DNA of 64,000 nt from Maridesulfovibrio bastinii DSM 16055 (lineage in GTDB: Bacteria > Desulfobacterota > Desulfovibrionia > Desulfovibrionales > Desulfovibrionaceae), in assembly GCF_000429985.1 (NCBI RefSeq), contig NZ_AUCX01000014.1, positions 1-64,000 on the forward strand. Reading direction: 5' to 3'. Shown piece after piece: positions 26,734-34,520 of the stretch. The first letter of the stretch is position 1. Each line of letters starts with the position of its first letter. The translations under genes and the position numbers were made by a program. Under the pieces are notes generated by a model. That model was given only the letters and a program-made list of their open reading frames with translations. It searched no databases and was not told the origin of the DNA.

Positions 26734-27573
26734 CTATTCCCGCTTGAAAAGCTGCCTTTGATATTGTTTTGGAGTTATTCCATAAGTCCGCTTGAAATGA
26801 CGATTCATGTGGCTGGCATCAAAAAAACCGAAATCCTGAGCGACCATTGATGGCGGAGCACCGGTTTTAAGAGCCTGACGGACCATATTTATTTTCTGGT
26901 TGAGAATGTATTTATGCGGAGTCATGCCGAACTGGCTGCGGAAGAGCCGGATAAAATGAAACTTGGAAATATTCACAAGGCTGCACAGTTCTTCTATCGA
27001 AATATCCCTTGTTATATTATCCAGAATATAATCTCTGGCCCGCAATAATAAAGAATCTTTGTTTTCAATAAAAGCATCTGGAATGAAAATTCCAAGTCTT
27101 CTGCTAAAATGCTTCGCAATTTCATACTGTAATTGCTCATACTCCAGACCGGAACTAGTTTCCGGAGAAACAAGGCCGGACATTTCAAGAATCATTTTCT
27201 TTAAAACATTGTCCCTGAAATTGGTTTCCGGCATCCTGAAACAAGGTTGTTTTTTATCCACTGTACTGGCCGCAAGAGCATAAAAATCTCTACGATCAAG
27301 ATACAACATGGTATATTTCAGAGCATCATTATCACCAGGATGACCGTTGTGAACATCACCGGGGTTGAAAATTAAGATGTCACCCGGGTGGCTTCTGAAT
27401 AATGAACCATTACATGTGAATTCCTGAATACCGCTCAAAGTAACCCCTACGGCAATCTCCTCATGTGCATGTTCGCTATAGGAAAAATCCGTCATCACAG
27501 CATTCAGAACAGTCATGCCAATAGGACTTTCCGCTTTTTTGAATTCAAAGCTATTCTGTTGTTTTGAAACCAT
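26734..27573 (-). CDS. AraC-family transcriptional regulator
   Basis: 279 aa. N-terminal cupin-type ligand domain (HAHEEIAVGVTLSG, GDILIFNPGDVHNG, about 30-110) and C-terminal double HTH (ISIEELCSLVNISKFHFIRLFRSQFGMTPHKYI and AQDFGFFDASHMNRHFKRTYGITPKQY, about 180-275). ATG 27573 has GAGG 8 nt upstream. It lies just before and is cotranscribed with the LysE-type exporter, so it probably senses the exported compound and activates the pair. Confidence 0.9.
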   Translation of the reverse strand: MVSKQQNSFEFKKAESPIGMTVLNAVMTDFSYSEHAHEEIAVGVTLSGIQEFTCNGSLFRSHPGDILIFNPGDVHNGHPGDNDALKYTMLYLDRRDFYALAASTVDKKQPCFRMPETNFRDNVLKKMILEMSGLVSPETSSGLEYEQLQYEIAKHFSRRLGIFIPDAFIENKDSLLLRARDYILDNITRDISIEELCSLVNISKFHFIRLFRSQFGMTPHKYILNQKINMVRQALKTGAPPSMVAQDFGFFDASHMNRHFKRTYGITPKQYQRQLFKRE

Positions 27574-27985
27574 TCTCAACCTCTGTTCATGCCTGATATT
27601 AAATATTGATCAAATTTAAAACTTGTATAAAATTGCTAAATTCAATTTTTTATTGAATAGTTTGCTATCCTTATTTGGCGTATTGATTTTATTTTAGTTT
27701 TTATGCTCAAAAATGTATGCTAGCTTCATACATAACTATTTTAATAAATTAAGTAAGATGATAACGAACTTTAGCTATTGCTGAAAAGATAATGATAAGA
27801 AATAATTTTTAAATTTGATCTTGGTTAAATATTTTTTTAAACAATTGTAAAAATAACAGATTTTATTCAATAATATTTAAATTGTTACCCTTGAAACACC
27901 TAGAATATCCTTCTTGCTGCACCTAATTAACTGCTAAGTTGGAGTGCCAGCCTTTTTTGCAAAATTCAAATTATAGGAGAACTTA
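27574..27985. other. AT-rich intergenic region
   Basis: About 410 nt between divergent genes; strongly AT-rich, with no reading frame of interest. Upstream of the lipoprotein gene there is AGGAG near 27976. No clear promoter pair or hairpin could be assigned. Confidence 0.5.
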
Positions 27986-28399
27986 ATGCGAATCCCATAT
28001 ATTGTTATGCTAGCGGCCATATTAATTTTTAGCGCAGGATGTGCTCAAAAAAAACCTGTTCTTTATCATAACGCCCACTATAATAATACCAGCCCCGAAC
28101 AACGGGACAAAGACATTAATTACTGTATCGAACAGGGAAAAACAAATATCGGAGAATCTTCAAGGGGAAAAACTTCATTAAAATCAGGTATAAAAGGTAG
28201 CGTAATCGGTGGAGCCGTCGGTCTGGGGATAGGTATAATTACCGGTAGCCCGGGAACTTCAACTGCAGCCGGAGCCCTTGGCGGAGGTGCTGGAGGTGCA
28301 GCCAGCGGAGCTTTTGACGACAGCGGGGATGCTCTTTTCAGAAGATATGTAAACAGATGCCTTCAAGATAAAGGATATGAACCCATAGGTTGGAAATAA
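27986..28399 (+). CDS. Glycine-zipper lipoprotein
   Basis: 137 aa. A short signal peptide ends in the lipobox FSAGC (Cys19) with Ala at +2, which fits outer-membrane sorting. Residues about 70-105 are a glycine-zipper segment (GSVIGGAVGLGIGIITGSPG, then GALGGGAGGAASGA), as in SlyB/YMGG-type envelope lipoproteins. The end carries one more Cys and a conserved-looking RYVNRCLQDKGYEPIGW. AGGAG stands 5 nt upstream of the ATG. Role unknown; envelope structure likely. Confidence 0.8.
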   Translation: MRIPYIVMLAAILIFSAGCAQKKPVLYHNAHYNNTSPEQRDKDINYCIEQGKTNIGESSRGKTSLKSGIKGSVIGGAVGLGIGIITGSPGTSTAAGALGGGAGGAASGAFDDSGDALFRRYVNRCLQDKGYEPIGWK

Positions 28400-28504
28400 T
28401 AATCTGTACAGAATAACTTTATTTTATTCCACTTTGCATTAAGAATCTGAGATAAATGACGATAAGAAATTAATATTACTTATTTCTGTAAAATTTTCGG
28501 ACGG

Positions 28505-29785
28505 ATGTTAATGAAAAAAATACTGTTTATTCTGGTATATATTTTAATTCCAATATCATGCGCCTATGCTTGGCAGGGTAAAGTTATTGCTGTTAACAGC
28601 CCTGATTCATTTGTTATTCTAAAAGATAAAAGCCCCTTGGTTGTTACTCTGGAAAAATCTCAGGGGGGCAGCAATACCCCTGAGTCTACTCTGAAAATAA
28701 GTTCTCTGGTTTTGATGAAAGATGTGGAAGTTGAAGAAACCGGCAGAACTTTATCCGGAGGAATACTTGCTTATATAAAAATACACGGTGAACCACTTGG
28801 TGAAGCTCTAAATCCTGCTCCCCAGAAAAATATATCTGCTGACAGCAACTCATCAGAAGTCAATGAACGTTTCGTAGCGGATAAAACAATAAATTCCGAT
28901 CAGATTCAAACTGGAAATGAATCCAATTCAAGCAATGCCATTGAATTGAGTGCTTCCAATTCCAAGAGCGAAAGGAAACCGGAAACCATAATCCATACCA
29001 GAGACATTCAGCCTGAATCGCCTCTGGGGTTGTGGCCTGTTCATCATAGTAATCCTGTTAAAGCATCACAGCGTGCGGCAAATAACTATTCAGAATCTTA
29101 TACAATCGAAAAACAAACTTCTGAGGACCACGCAAATCAGGAAATAACAACAGAACCAGTTGAAACAGTTAAACCTGATAATTCAGAAACTTCAATTGAA
29201 ACGAAAACAACTAAAAACAATGAGCCTGTCAGCGAACATAATGGTTTTTTCAAACACAAAAAAAATGATGAAATATATATCGGCGGCGGGGTCGGTCCCC
29301 AATATCTGACTCATGGAAACCCTAAGGTACCCTACTCCGAACTTGGAGTTATGGGTGGATTTACATATAAACAGTTCTTCCCCTCAGGACTCGGATTCGG
29401 CTCGGATTTCACTATTGCTGAATCATCCGGTAAAGAAGGATCTATCGGCAATTCCACAAACGGGACCTCTTACGATTACAAATCCAAATCCTTCATGAAC
29501 TATACGCTCACAGGCTCCCTGCTCTATCGTTTCTATAGTGATCCAAACTTTATTCCCTATGTAGGCATTCATGGTGGTTACACCTTTTTCAGTACACCGA
29601 GCACACCATTCAGGCTCTCTGACGGAGCTCCCGTTGTCGGCGGTGGTGCAGGATTTCTTTATAAATTTGATTCCGGTTTTACTCTTGGTGTAGACTCAAG
29701 GTATCTTAAAACATTAGGAATTAAAAAAGATGATCCTTCAGGACAAATAAGCACACTGTTTACTGCCGGTTATACATTCGAGTGA
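28505..29785 (+). CDS. Outer-membrane beta-barrel protein with N-terminal nuclease-like segment
   Basis: 426 aa. Signal peptide (MLMKKILFILVYILIPISCAYA). Residues 22-90 (WQGKVIAVNSPDSFVILK) recall the first strands of staphylococcal-nuclease-like domains but lack its catalytic Arg/Asp pattern. A low-complexity linker rich in Ser, Asn, Thr, Glu spans about 95-250. The C-terminal 175 residues alternate polar and aromatic residues in beta-strands (YIGGGVGPQYLTHG, SKSFMNYTLTGSLLYRFY, FTLGVDSRYLKTLG) like OmpW/OmpA-type barrels. Either ATG (28505 or 28511) may start. Function unknown. Confidence 0.65.
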   Translation: MLMKKILFILVYILIPISCAYAWQGKVIAVNSPDSFVILKDKSPLVVTLEKSQGGSNTPESTLKISSLVLMKDVEVEETGRTLSGGILAYIKIHGEPLGEALNPAPQKNISADSNSSEVNERFVADKTINSDQIQTGNESNSSNAIELSASNSKSERKPETIIHTRDIQPESPLGLWPVHHSNPVKASQRAANNYSESYTIEKQTSEDHANQEITTEPVETVKPDNSETSIETKTTKNNEPVSEHNGFFKHKKNDEIYIGGGVGPQYLTHGNPKVPYSELGVMGGFTYKQFFPSGLGFGSDFTIAESSGKEGSIGNSTNGTSYDYKSKSFMNYTLTGSLLYRFYSDPNFIPYVGIHGGYTFFSTPSTPFRLSDGAPVVGGGAGFLYKFDSGFTLGVDSRYLKTLGIKKDDPSGQISTLFTAGYTFE

Positions 29786-30017
29786 GCTCCCTTCACAATT
29801 TGAATACCAGCTTCCGATAAAATATCAACTGAACGAACCATATTCATAACTGCTGATATAACCTATTCAGCCTTTTTTAAATCCTTAGTGAGCAGCTGCA
29901 ATTTTAAGGATCAAACCTAAATTTGATTACATATCCTCCTTTTATCCTGTTCCATAAAAAAGCACTTAATTTTATCTAGTTAAGGCTGGCTTTGGCTCAC
30001 ATTTTCAGCAAATCGGT

Positions 30018-30046
30018 TTGACAATTTTCAAGTCAAAAGATATTAC
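30018..30046 (+). promoter_or_regulatory. Promoter candidate for the nickel genes
   Basis: TTGACA (30018-30023) is 17 nt from TATTAC (30041-30046). The -10 lies inside the first NikR-like site, which is the position expected for a repressed promoter. It is 65 nt upstream of the first gene. Confidence 0.6.
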
Positions 30047-30096
30047 ACATCTCTATATAGTAACACAATTTGTTACATTTTTATACAATGTAATCT
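30040..30096 (+). promoter_or_regulatory. Two tandem NikR-like operators
   Basis: Site 1: ATATTAC (30040-30046), 13 nt, GTAACAC (30060-30066). Site 2: TTGTTAC (30070-30076), 13 nt, GTAATCT (30090-30096). Both show TTAC-N13-GTAA and are offset by exactly 30 bp. Comparative genomics of Desulfovibrio reports GTGTTAC-N13/14-GTAACAC for NikR, as I recall it. A nickel-responsive control of nikL-nikK is therefore inferred. Confidence 0.7.
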
Positions 30097-30110
30097 TAAA
30101 AGGATGACTG

Positions 30111-30719
30111 ATGAAACCTTTATACATTTTTAAACTACTTCTTTTCACAATTTGTCTTATCGGATTTCAAATTTCCACAGCCTCAGCACACAGAGTAAAT
30201 CTTTTTGCTTATGTGGAAGGTGATACGATCTACTCCGAGAGCTATTTCAGTAAAAAAAATCGAGTCCATCAGGGCAAGATAACTGTTTTCGAACTTGAGA
30301 GCGGTAAGCAAATATTAACCGGCAAGACCGATGACGAAGGAAATTTCAACTTTCCTATTCCTAAAGAAACTTTAAAAAACCATACCGGTTTAAAAATCGT
30401 ATTAAATGCTTCACAGGGTCATAGAAATAAATGGATTTTAAAAGCTTCAGAGATAAACCCTTCTCTAGATAAAAAAGAACCATCAGCATCTTCAACAACA
30501 ATTGCAAAAGCACCAGAATCCACATCTGAACTGACAGAAACTCAAAAAAACTATCTTCAACCCCGTTTACAAAAAATAGAAAATGAACTGGATGCAATAA
30601 AAAGTATTCTTATTTCCCAACAAGAAACAGGTCCAGGCATGACAGATATCATCGGTGGTATTGGCTATATCCTTGGATTGTTCGGCATTGCCGCTTTTGT
30701 TGCTTCCAGGAAAAAATAA
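30111..30719 (+). CDS. nikL: NikL-like periplasmic nickel-uptake protein
   Basis: 202 aa. Signal peptide ends AHRVN, so the predicted mature chain starts with His. A beta-sandwich with the carboxypeptidase-regulatory-like repeat (QGKITVFELESGKQILTGKTDDEGNFNFPIP) is followed by a linker, a coiled segment and one C-terminal TM (IIGGIGYILGLFGIAAFVASRKK). This layout matches NikL of deltaproteobacterial nickel ECF transporters. The transporter core genes (nikM/N/Q/O) are not here. It is first in a two-gene operon. Confidence 0.72.
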   Translation: MKPLYIFKLLLFTICLIGFQISTASAHRVNLFAYVEGDTIYSESYFSKKNRVHQGKITVFELESGKQILTGKTDDEGNFNFPIPKETLKNHTGLKIVLNASQGHRNKWILKASEINPSLDKKEPSASSTTIAKAPESTSELTETQKNYLQPRLQKIENELDAIKSILISQQETGPGMTDIIGGIGYILGLFGIAAFVASRKK

Positions 30720-30744
30720 CCTTTTAACAACTGGAGAAATTTTG

Positions 30745-31497
30745 ATGAGGAAATTTAAATTAACAATCGCGCTTTCAGCCATGATTGTTTTTTCTGCAAG
30801 TCTTGCTTTTGCTCACTTTGGTATGGTTATACCGGATTCATCTGTTATTCTTCCTGACCATAAAACAACAAATTTAACTTTAAGCTTTGCCCACCCTTTT
30901 GAGGGAAATGGTATGAATCTGGCTACTCCGCAAAAATTTTCTGTCTATCATGACGGCAAAGTAACTGACCTGCTTTCAACTTTAAAATCAACTAAAGTTA
31001 TGGGCCATGAAGCATTTACAACCAGCTATAATTTTAAAAGACCGGGAATGTATGTTTTTGTAATGGAACCAAAAGCATATCCGGAACCAGCTGAAGACAA
31101 CTACATCATTCATTATACTAAAACAGTTATTTCTGCTTTTAATGAAGGCGAAGACTGGAACAAACCAGTTGGAGTAAAGACAGAAATTGTTCCCCTTACA
31201 AGACCATGGGGCAACTATGCCGGTAATGTCTTTCAGGGACAGGTTCTCTTGGATGGAAAACCGGTTCCCGGATGCAGAGTTGAAGTTGAATACTATAATA
31301 AAGACAAAAAGCTGACTGCTCCCTTTGAATGCATGGTTACTCAGGAAGTAATCTGCGATGATAACGGAGTTTTTACATTTGCATGTCCTAAATCAGGCTG
31401 GTGGGGTTTTGCCGCACTTAATGATGCTGATTATAAAATTGAAGGCAAAGACGTAGAACTTGGAGCTGTTCTCTGGACACAGATGATGTCTTATTAA
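30745..31497 (+). CDS. nikK: NikK-like periplasmic protein (DUF4198)
   Basis: 250 aa. Signal peptide ending FAHFGM, again giving a mature His start. DUF4198 pattern: HFGMVIPDSSVI, LSFAHPFEGNGMNL, PWGNYAGNVFQGQVLLDGKPVPG and a final beta-domain (DNGVFTFACPKSGWWGFAAL). NikK is the second accessory periplasmic component of nickel ECF systems. GGAG lies 8-9 nt upstream of the ATG at 30745, 25 nt after nikL. Confidence 0.78.
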   Translation: MRKFKLTIALSAMIVFSASLAFAHFGMVIPDSSVILPDHKTTNLTLSFAHPFEGNGMNLATPQKFSVYHDGKVTDLLSTLKSTKVMGHEAFTTSYNFKRPGMYVFVMEPKAYPEPAEDNYIIHYTKTVISAFNEGEDWNKPVGVKTEIVPLTRPWGNYAGNVFQGQVLLDGKPVPGCRVEVEYYNKDKKLTAPFECMVTQEVICDDNGVFTFACPKSGWWGFAALNDADYKIEGKDVELGAVLWTQMMSY

Positions 31498-31537
31498 TAA
31501 TTTTTTTATGCTTAATAAGTATAAAATATAATAAAAT

Positions 31538-31577
31538 AAAAAGGTTGAGACTAAAAAATAAGTCTCAACCTTTTTTT
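31538..31577 (+). terminator. Terminator of the nickel operon
   Basis: Stem AAGGTTGAGACT (31541-31552) with AGTCTCAACCTT (31561-31572), loop of 8, followed by T-run, 44 nt past the nikK stop. Confidence 0.9.
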
Positions 31578-31735
31578 ACGTTCAATATGAATCTTATTTA
31601 TAATATATTATGTTTGATTAAAATTTTACCAAATTTTAACTTTAAAGAAAACATGGGGTATTAATGTATTGACACGGTGATTCATATAATAAATTATTCT
31701 CAACATAAATTGTAACTTCTCTTACGCTGCCTAAA

Positions 31736-33139
31736 ATGACGCAAAACCAAAAGCCAAAAGTTCTCATAGTTGACGACAGCAAAACCGTCAGAATGGTCCT
31801 TAGCAAACAACTGACGAATAGAAATATTTTTGTGGAGCTCGCTGACAATGGGGAATCCGGTCTTGAAAAAATACAGAAAGAGCATTTTGACCTTATAGTC
31901 ACCGACATAAATATGCCGCGAATGGATGGATATACCCTTTGCCGGAAAATCAAAAAAGATCCACTTATAAAATCTGTTCCCGTAATAATACTTTCAACAA
32001 ATGAAAGTGATGAAGATATTGAAAAAGGTTTTGAGGTCGGAGCAGCAGCTTATGTAACGAAAAACAACGCAAGCACTGAACTCTTACCATATATTGAGGA
32101 CGTGCTGGATAAATCTATGATGCTCAGGGATAAGCTTATCCTTGTAGTTGATGATTCAAAATATATCCTGAGTATTGTCAGCAGCTCACTTTCTGAAGCC
32201 GGATTTCAAGTTGTTACAGCAAAAAATGGCATTGACGGGTATAAACTGGCCGAGGAATTAAAACCAAACCTTATTTTTTCAGATATAAATATGCCCGGTA
32301 TGAGCGGAATTGATTTCTGCTCTAAAGCTCAATCTAACTCAGAATTATCAGGTATTCCTTTCGTAATAATGAGCACTGGTGCAGACAAGCGGACAATGCG
32401 GGAATTACTACACCACGGAGCTTCTGCCTTTCTGGTAAAACCTTTTAATATCACTCAGCTTGTAATTACCGCCGAAAAACTTTTGAGCGATCACTTCCAA
32501 CTGCTGCTGCAACAGAAACTTGCACTGAATATGGAAAGGAATTTGCTGTTAAGCAGTATAACCAGCCTTATTCAGGCGCTTGAGGCTCGAGATGCCTACA
32601 CTAGAGGACATTCTGAGGGTGTAGCACAATTGTCTATAGGAATAGCCAGAATAATGGGTTTTAATACGGAAGAACTGGAACGCCTTGAAATATCAGCAAG
32701 ACTCCATGATCTTGGTAAAATAGGAATTCGTGATGATGTGCTGCTTAAACCCGGAGGACTTACTGCGGAAGAATATGATATAATTAAAAAACATCCGGTA
32801 TTCGGGGCAGAAATTTTAAAACCTATCCCAAGTTTGGAAGATATTATTCCCGGAGTATTGTATCACCACGAAAAAATGGATGGCAGTGGTTATCCGTACG
32901 GATTGCGTGGTAACGAAATACCTTTATCTGCTAAAATAATTGCTGTTGCTGATGTATATGATGCGCTAGCTACAAACAGACCATACCGCAAGGCAAAATC
33001 TCATCAAAGTGCAATGGAAATAGTTAAATCTGAATCATGCAGCCATCTGTGTCCTGACTGCGTTAATGCTTTTATTGAGCTAATGAGCCTTAAACAGATA
33101 TCTCAGAATCACAATGAGACTTATGTTACAACAAAATAG
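31736..33139 (+). CDS. Two-receiver HD-GYP response regulator (cyclic-di-GMP phosphodiesterase)
   Basis: 467 aa. Receiver 1 (about 8-125: LIVDDSKTVRMVL, phospho-acceptor in DLIVTDINMPRMDG, YVTK), receiver 2 (about 135-260: LVVDDSKYILSIV, IFSDINMPGMSG, LVKPF), then HD-GYP (about 280-455) with HDLGKIG and HHEKMDGSGYPYGL, the full set of metal ligands for c-di-GMP cleavage. The partner histidine kinase is not adjacent. Start ATG 31736 has no strong SD. The C-terminal tail after the GYP core has HLCPDC, three Cys near 435-445 counted loosely. Confidence 0.92.
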   Translation: MTQNQKPKVLIVDDSKTVRMVLSKQLTNRNIFVELADNGESGLEKIQKEHFDLIVTDINMPRMDGYTLCRKIKKDPLIKSVPVIILSTNESDEDIEKGFEVGAAAYVTKNNASTELLPYIEDVLDKSMMLRDKLILVVDDSKYILSIVSSSLSEAGFQVVTAKNGIDGYKLAEELKPNLIFSDINMPGMSGIDFCSKAQSNSELSGIPFVIMSTGADKRTMRELLHHGASAFLVKPFNITQLVITAEKLLSDHFQLLLQQKLALNMERNLLLSSITSLIQALEARDAYTRGHSEGVAQLSIGIARIMGFNTEELERLEISARLHDLGKIGIRDDVLLKPGGLTAEEYDIIKKHPVFGAEILKPIPSLEDIIPGVLYHHEKMDGSGYPYGLRGNEIPLSAKIIAVADVYDALATNRPYRKAKSHQSAMEIVKSESCSHLCPDCVNAFIELMSLKQISQNHNETYVTTK

Positions 33140-33148
33140 TAATAACTG

Positions 33149-33349
33149 TTAAGAAGGATCAAATTTATCAAGACCTGAAATTTGCCATGCTTTATCTTTA
33201 TCAACCTCAGTTCCTTCATTCAAAACCAGCTCTACTATATCATCAGGAACATCTAAGCTCGCTTCACAGCCCATCTCAAAAAGCCTTTCCTGATTGTTAT
33301 CATAAATATAAGCCTTTCCATTCCATTCCAAAAATTTGAAAATACTCAT
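33149..33349 (-). CDS. Small acidic protein of unknown function
   Basis: 66 aa, not recognised. FKFLEWNGKAYIYDNNQERLFEMGCEASLDVPDDIVEL then an acidic tail. An SD-like AAGGAG precedes the ATG. Convergent with the HD-GYP gene, 9 nt apart. Composition is not unusual. Confidence 0.55.
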   Translation of the reverse strand: MSIFKFLEWNGKAYIYDNNQERLFEMGCEASLDVPDDIVELVLNEGTEVDKDKAWQISGLDKFDPS

Positions 33350-33519
33350 TTTAATCTCCTTTTAACCAAGCTGTTAAAATCATTTAACACTAGCTTACAC
33401 AGAGGTGAAGAAATAAATATCTACATTGAAATTATATAATCATTATGAGAAAAAATAATTAGCAAATGATATTTTATAACCAAATTCAGTCTAGAAAACA
33501 TATAAATAAAGAGTGTTAG

Positions 33520-33834
33520 ATGATAAATCCTAAAATATACCCTGCTGTACTTTTTATTATGGTAATGCTGTCTGCTCCATCTGTAGCTTTATCAGACATA
33601 GTTATCAGGACAGACAACAGCACAATCTGCAAAGATGAAAGAATTGATTTTGGAACAGCAGAAATCAAATGTTATCAGGATCAATCGATATTAAGCAGCT
33701 GGATTTGCAATTATGACATGGGTTATGTTTGTAAAAATTCTGTAAGCGGTGAGATTAGAAAAGGTGGATTCATCCCTAAAGCCGGAGATTTGTGCAGCCA
33801 TCTATGCGGTGGTAATGAGAACGATTGGAAATAA
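33520..33834 (+). CDS. Small exported cysteine-rich protein
   Basis: 104 aa. A clear signal peptide (IYPAVLFIMVMLSAPSVALS) precedes a mature part of about 80 residues with six Cys (TICKDER, IKCYQD, WICNYD, VCKNS, LCSHLC) that could form three disulfides. Not recognised. No TM after the signal. 142 nt upstream of ssrA, so it is the last host gene before the prophage site. Function unknown. Confidence 0.6.
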   Translation: MINPKIYPAVLFIMVMLSAPSVALSDIVIRTDNSTICKDERIDFGTAEIKCYQDQSILSSWICNYDMGYVCKNSVSGEIRKGGFIPKAGDLCSHLCGGNENDWK

Positions 33835-33976
33835 TTTCATACTGAAGATTCTTGCTTTCCTTAATAAAGTGGTATATTGACTTCCTCTTCTGTTCTTAGC
33901 TTTATGGCATATTTATTCTTTTTAAATCATTGCCAAAGCTTTGAAACTGACTATTCTTTAGATAGTTCTTTGAAAT

Positions 33977-34336
33977 GGGGGCGCACTGGTTTCGACGGGA
34001 ATGAAAGAAGCCAAGGTTGCAGGTCGAGGCGCCGCTGGCCTCGTAAAAAGCGGCACAATCATAATTGCCAACGACAATTACGATTACGCAATGGCAGCTT
34101 AATTAAGCTTGCCGTGTCATAGTTCTGATGTCTGATAAGAAATATGACAACAAACCCATCAGGCTGGCCATTCTTCTGTTGCACGTCCAGAAGGAGGTAA
34201 GAACCCAGCACGCGCTGGTCCGAATGTTGCCTGTTCAGGGGCTTTCATTCGGGCGAGATACAATACTTGAACTAAACCTGTAGAAGCCTTGGTGGAGCAT
34301 TCTCGGACGGGGGTTCGATTCCCCCCGCCTCCACCA
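33977..34336 (+). ncRNA. ssrA: tmRNA (ssrA) with tag ANDNYDYAMAA
   Basis: 360 nt. 5' end GGGGGCG pairs with 3' CGCCTCC before ACCA; the TTCGATT T-loop lies in the 3' part. The resume codon is GCC at 34067 and the tag reads ANDNYDYAMAA up to TAA at 34100-34102. The tag closely resembles Desulfovibrio tags. tmRNA rescues ribosomes stalled on broken mRNA. Its 3' end (about 34,313-34,336) is the usual integration site of P4-type integrases, and an integrase gene follows directly. Confidence 0.97.
34305..34336 (+). other. Probable attL (prophage insertion in the 3' end of ssrA)
   Basis: The T-arm and acceptor end of ssrA is the probable core, since the intact tmRNA gene continues to CCA and the integrase begins 184 nt later. 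The matching attR copy must lie beyond the right edge, so the exact core length cannot be set. Confidence 0.6.
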
Positions 34337-34449
34337 TTCTCCCATCCATATCCATCCGTATCTGTCCATATCTCCCAGAAAATACAAGATAAAAAGCCAC
34401 TTTATAGTCCTATGGTGTCCGGTCCAATCCGTTGACATCCAGCATTTTT

Positions 34450-34500
34450 TATGGGTAACTTTGCGGGTAACAATGGTTCTAGCAAAAAAAGTTACCCATA
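34450..34500 (+). repeat. 13-bp inverted repeat with GGGTAAC words (arm-type sites?)
   Basis: TATGGGTAACTTT (34450-34462) and AAAGTTACCCATA (34488-34500) are perfect inverses. A further GGGTAAC lies at 34465-34471, so the word occurs three times in 45 bp next to attL. This is typical of arm-type binding sites of tyrosine integrases or excisionase sites. The role is inferred. Confidence 0.5.
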
Positions 34501-34520
34501 AATATCCGTAGGCCACTAAT

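Noticed and set aside
34235-34516. 93-aa frame opposite the tmRNA 3' end
   Set aside because: Contains the tmRNA-derived peptide WWRRGESNPRP; no SD and overlaps ssrA.
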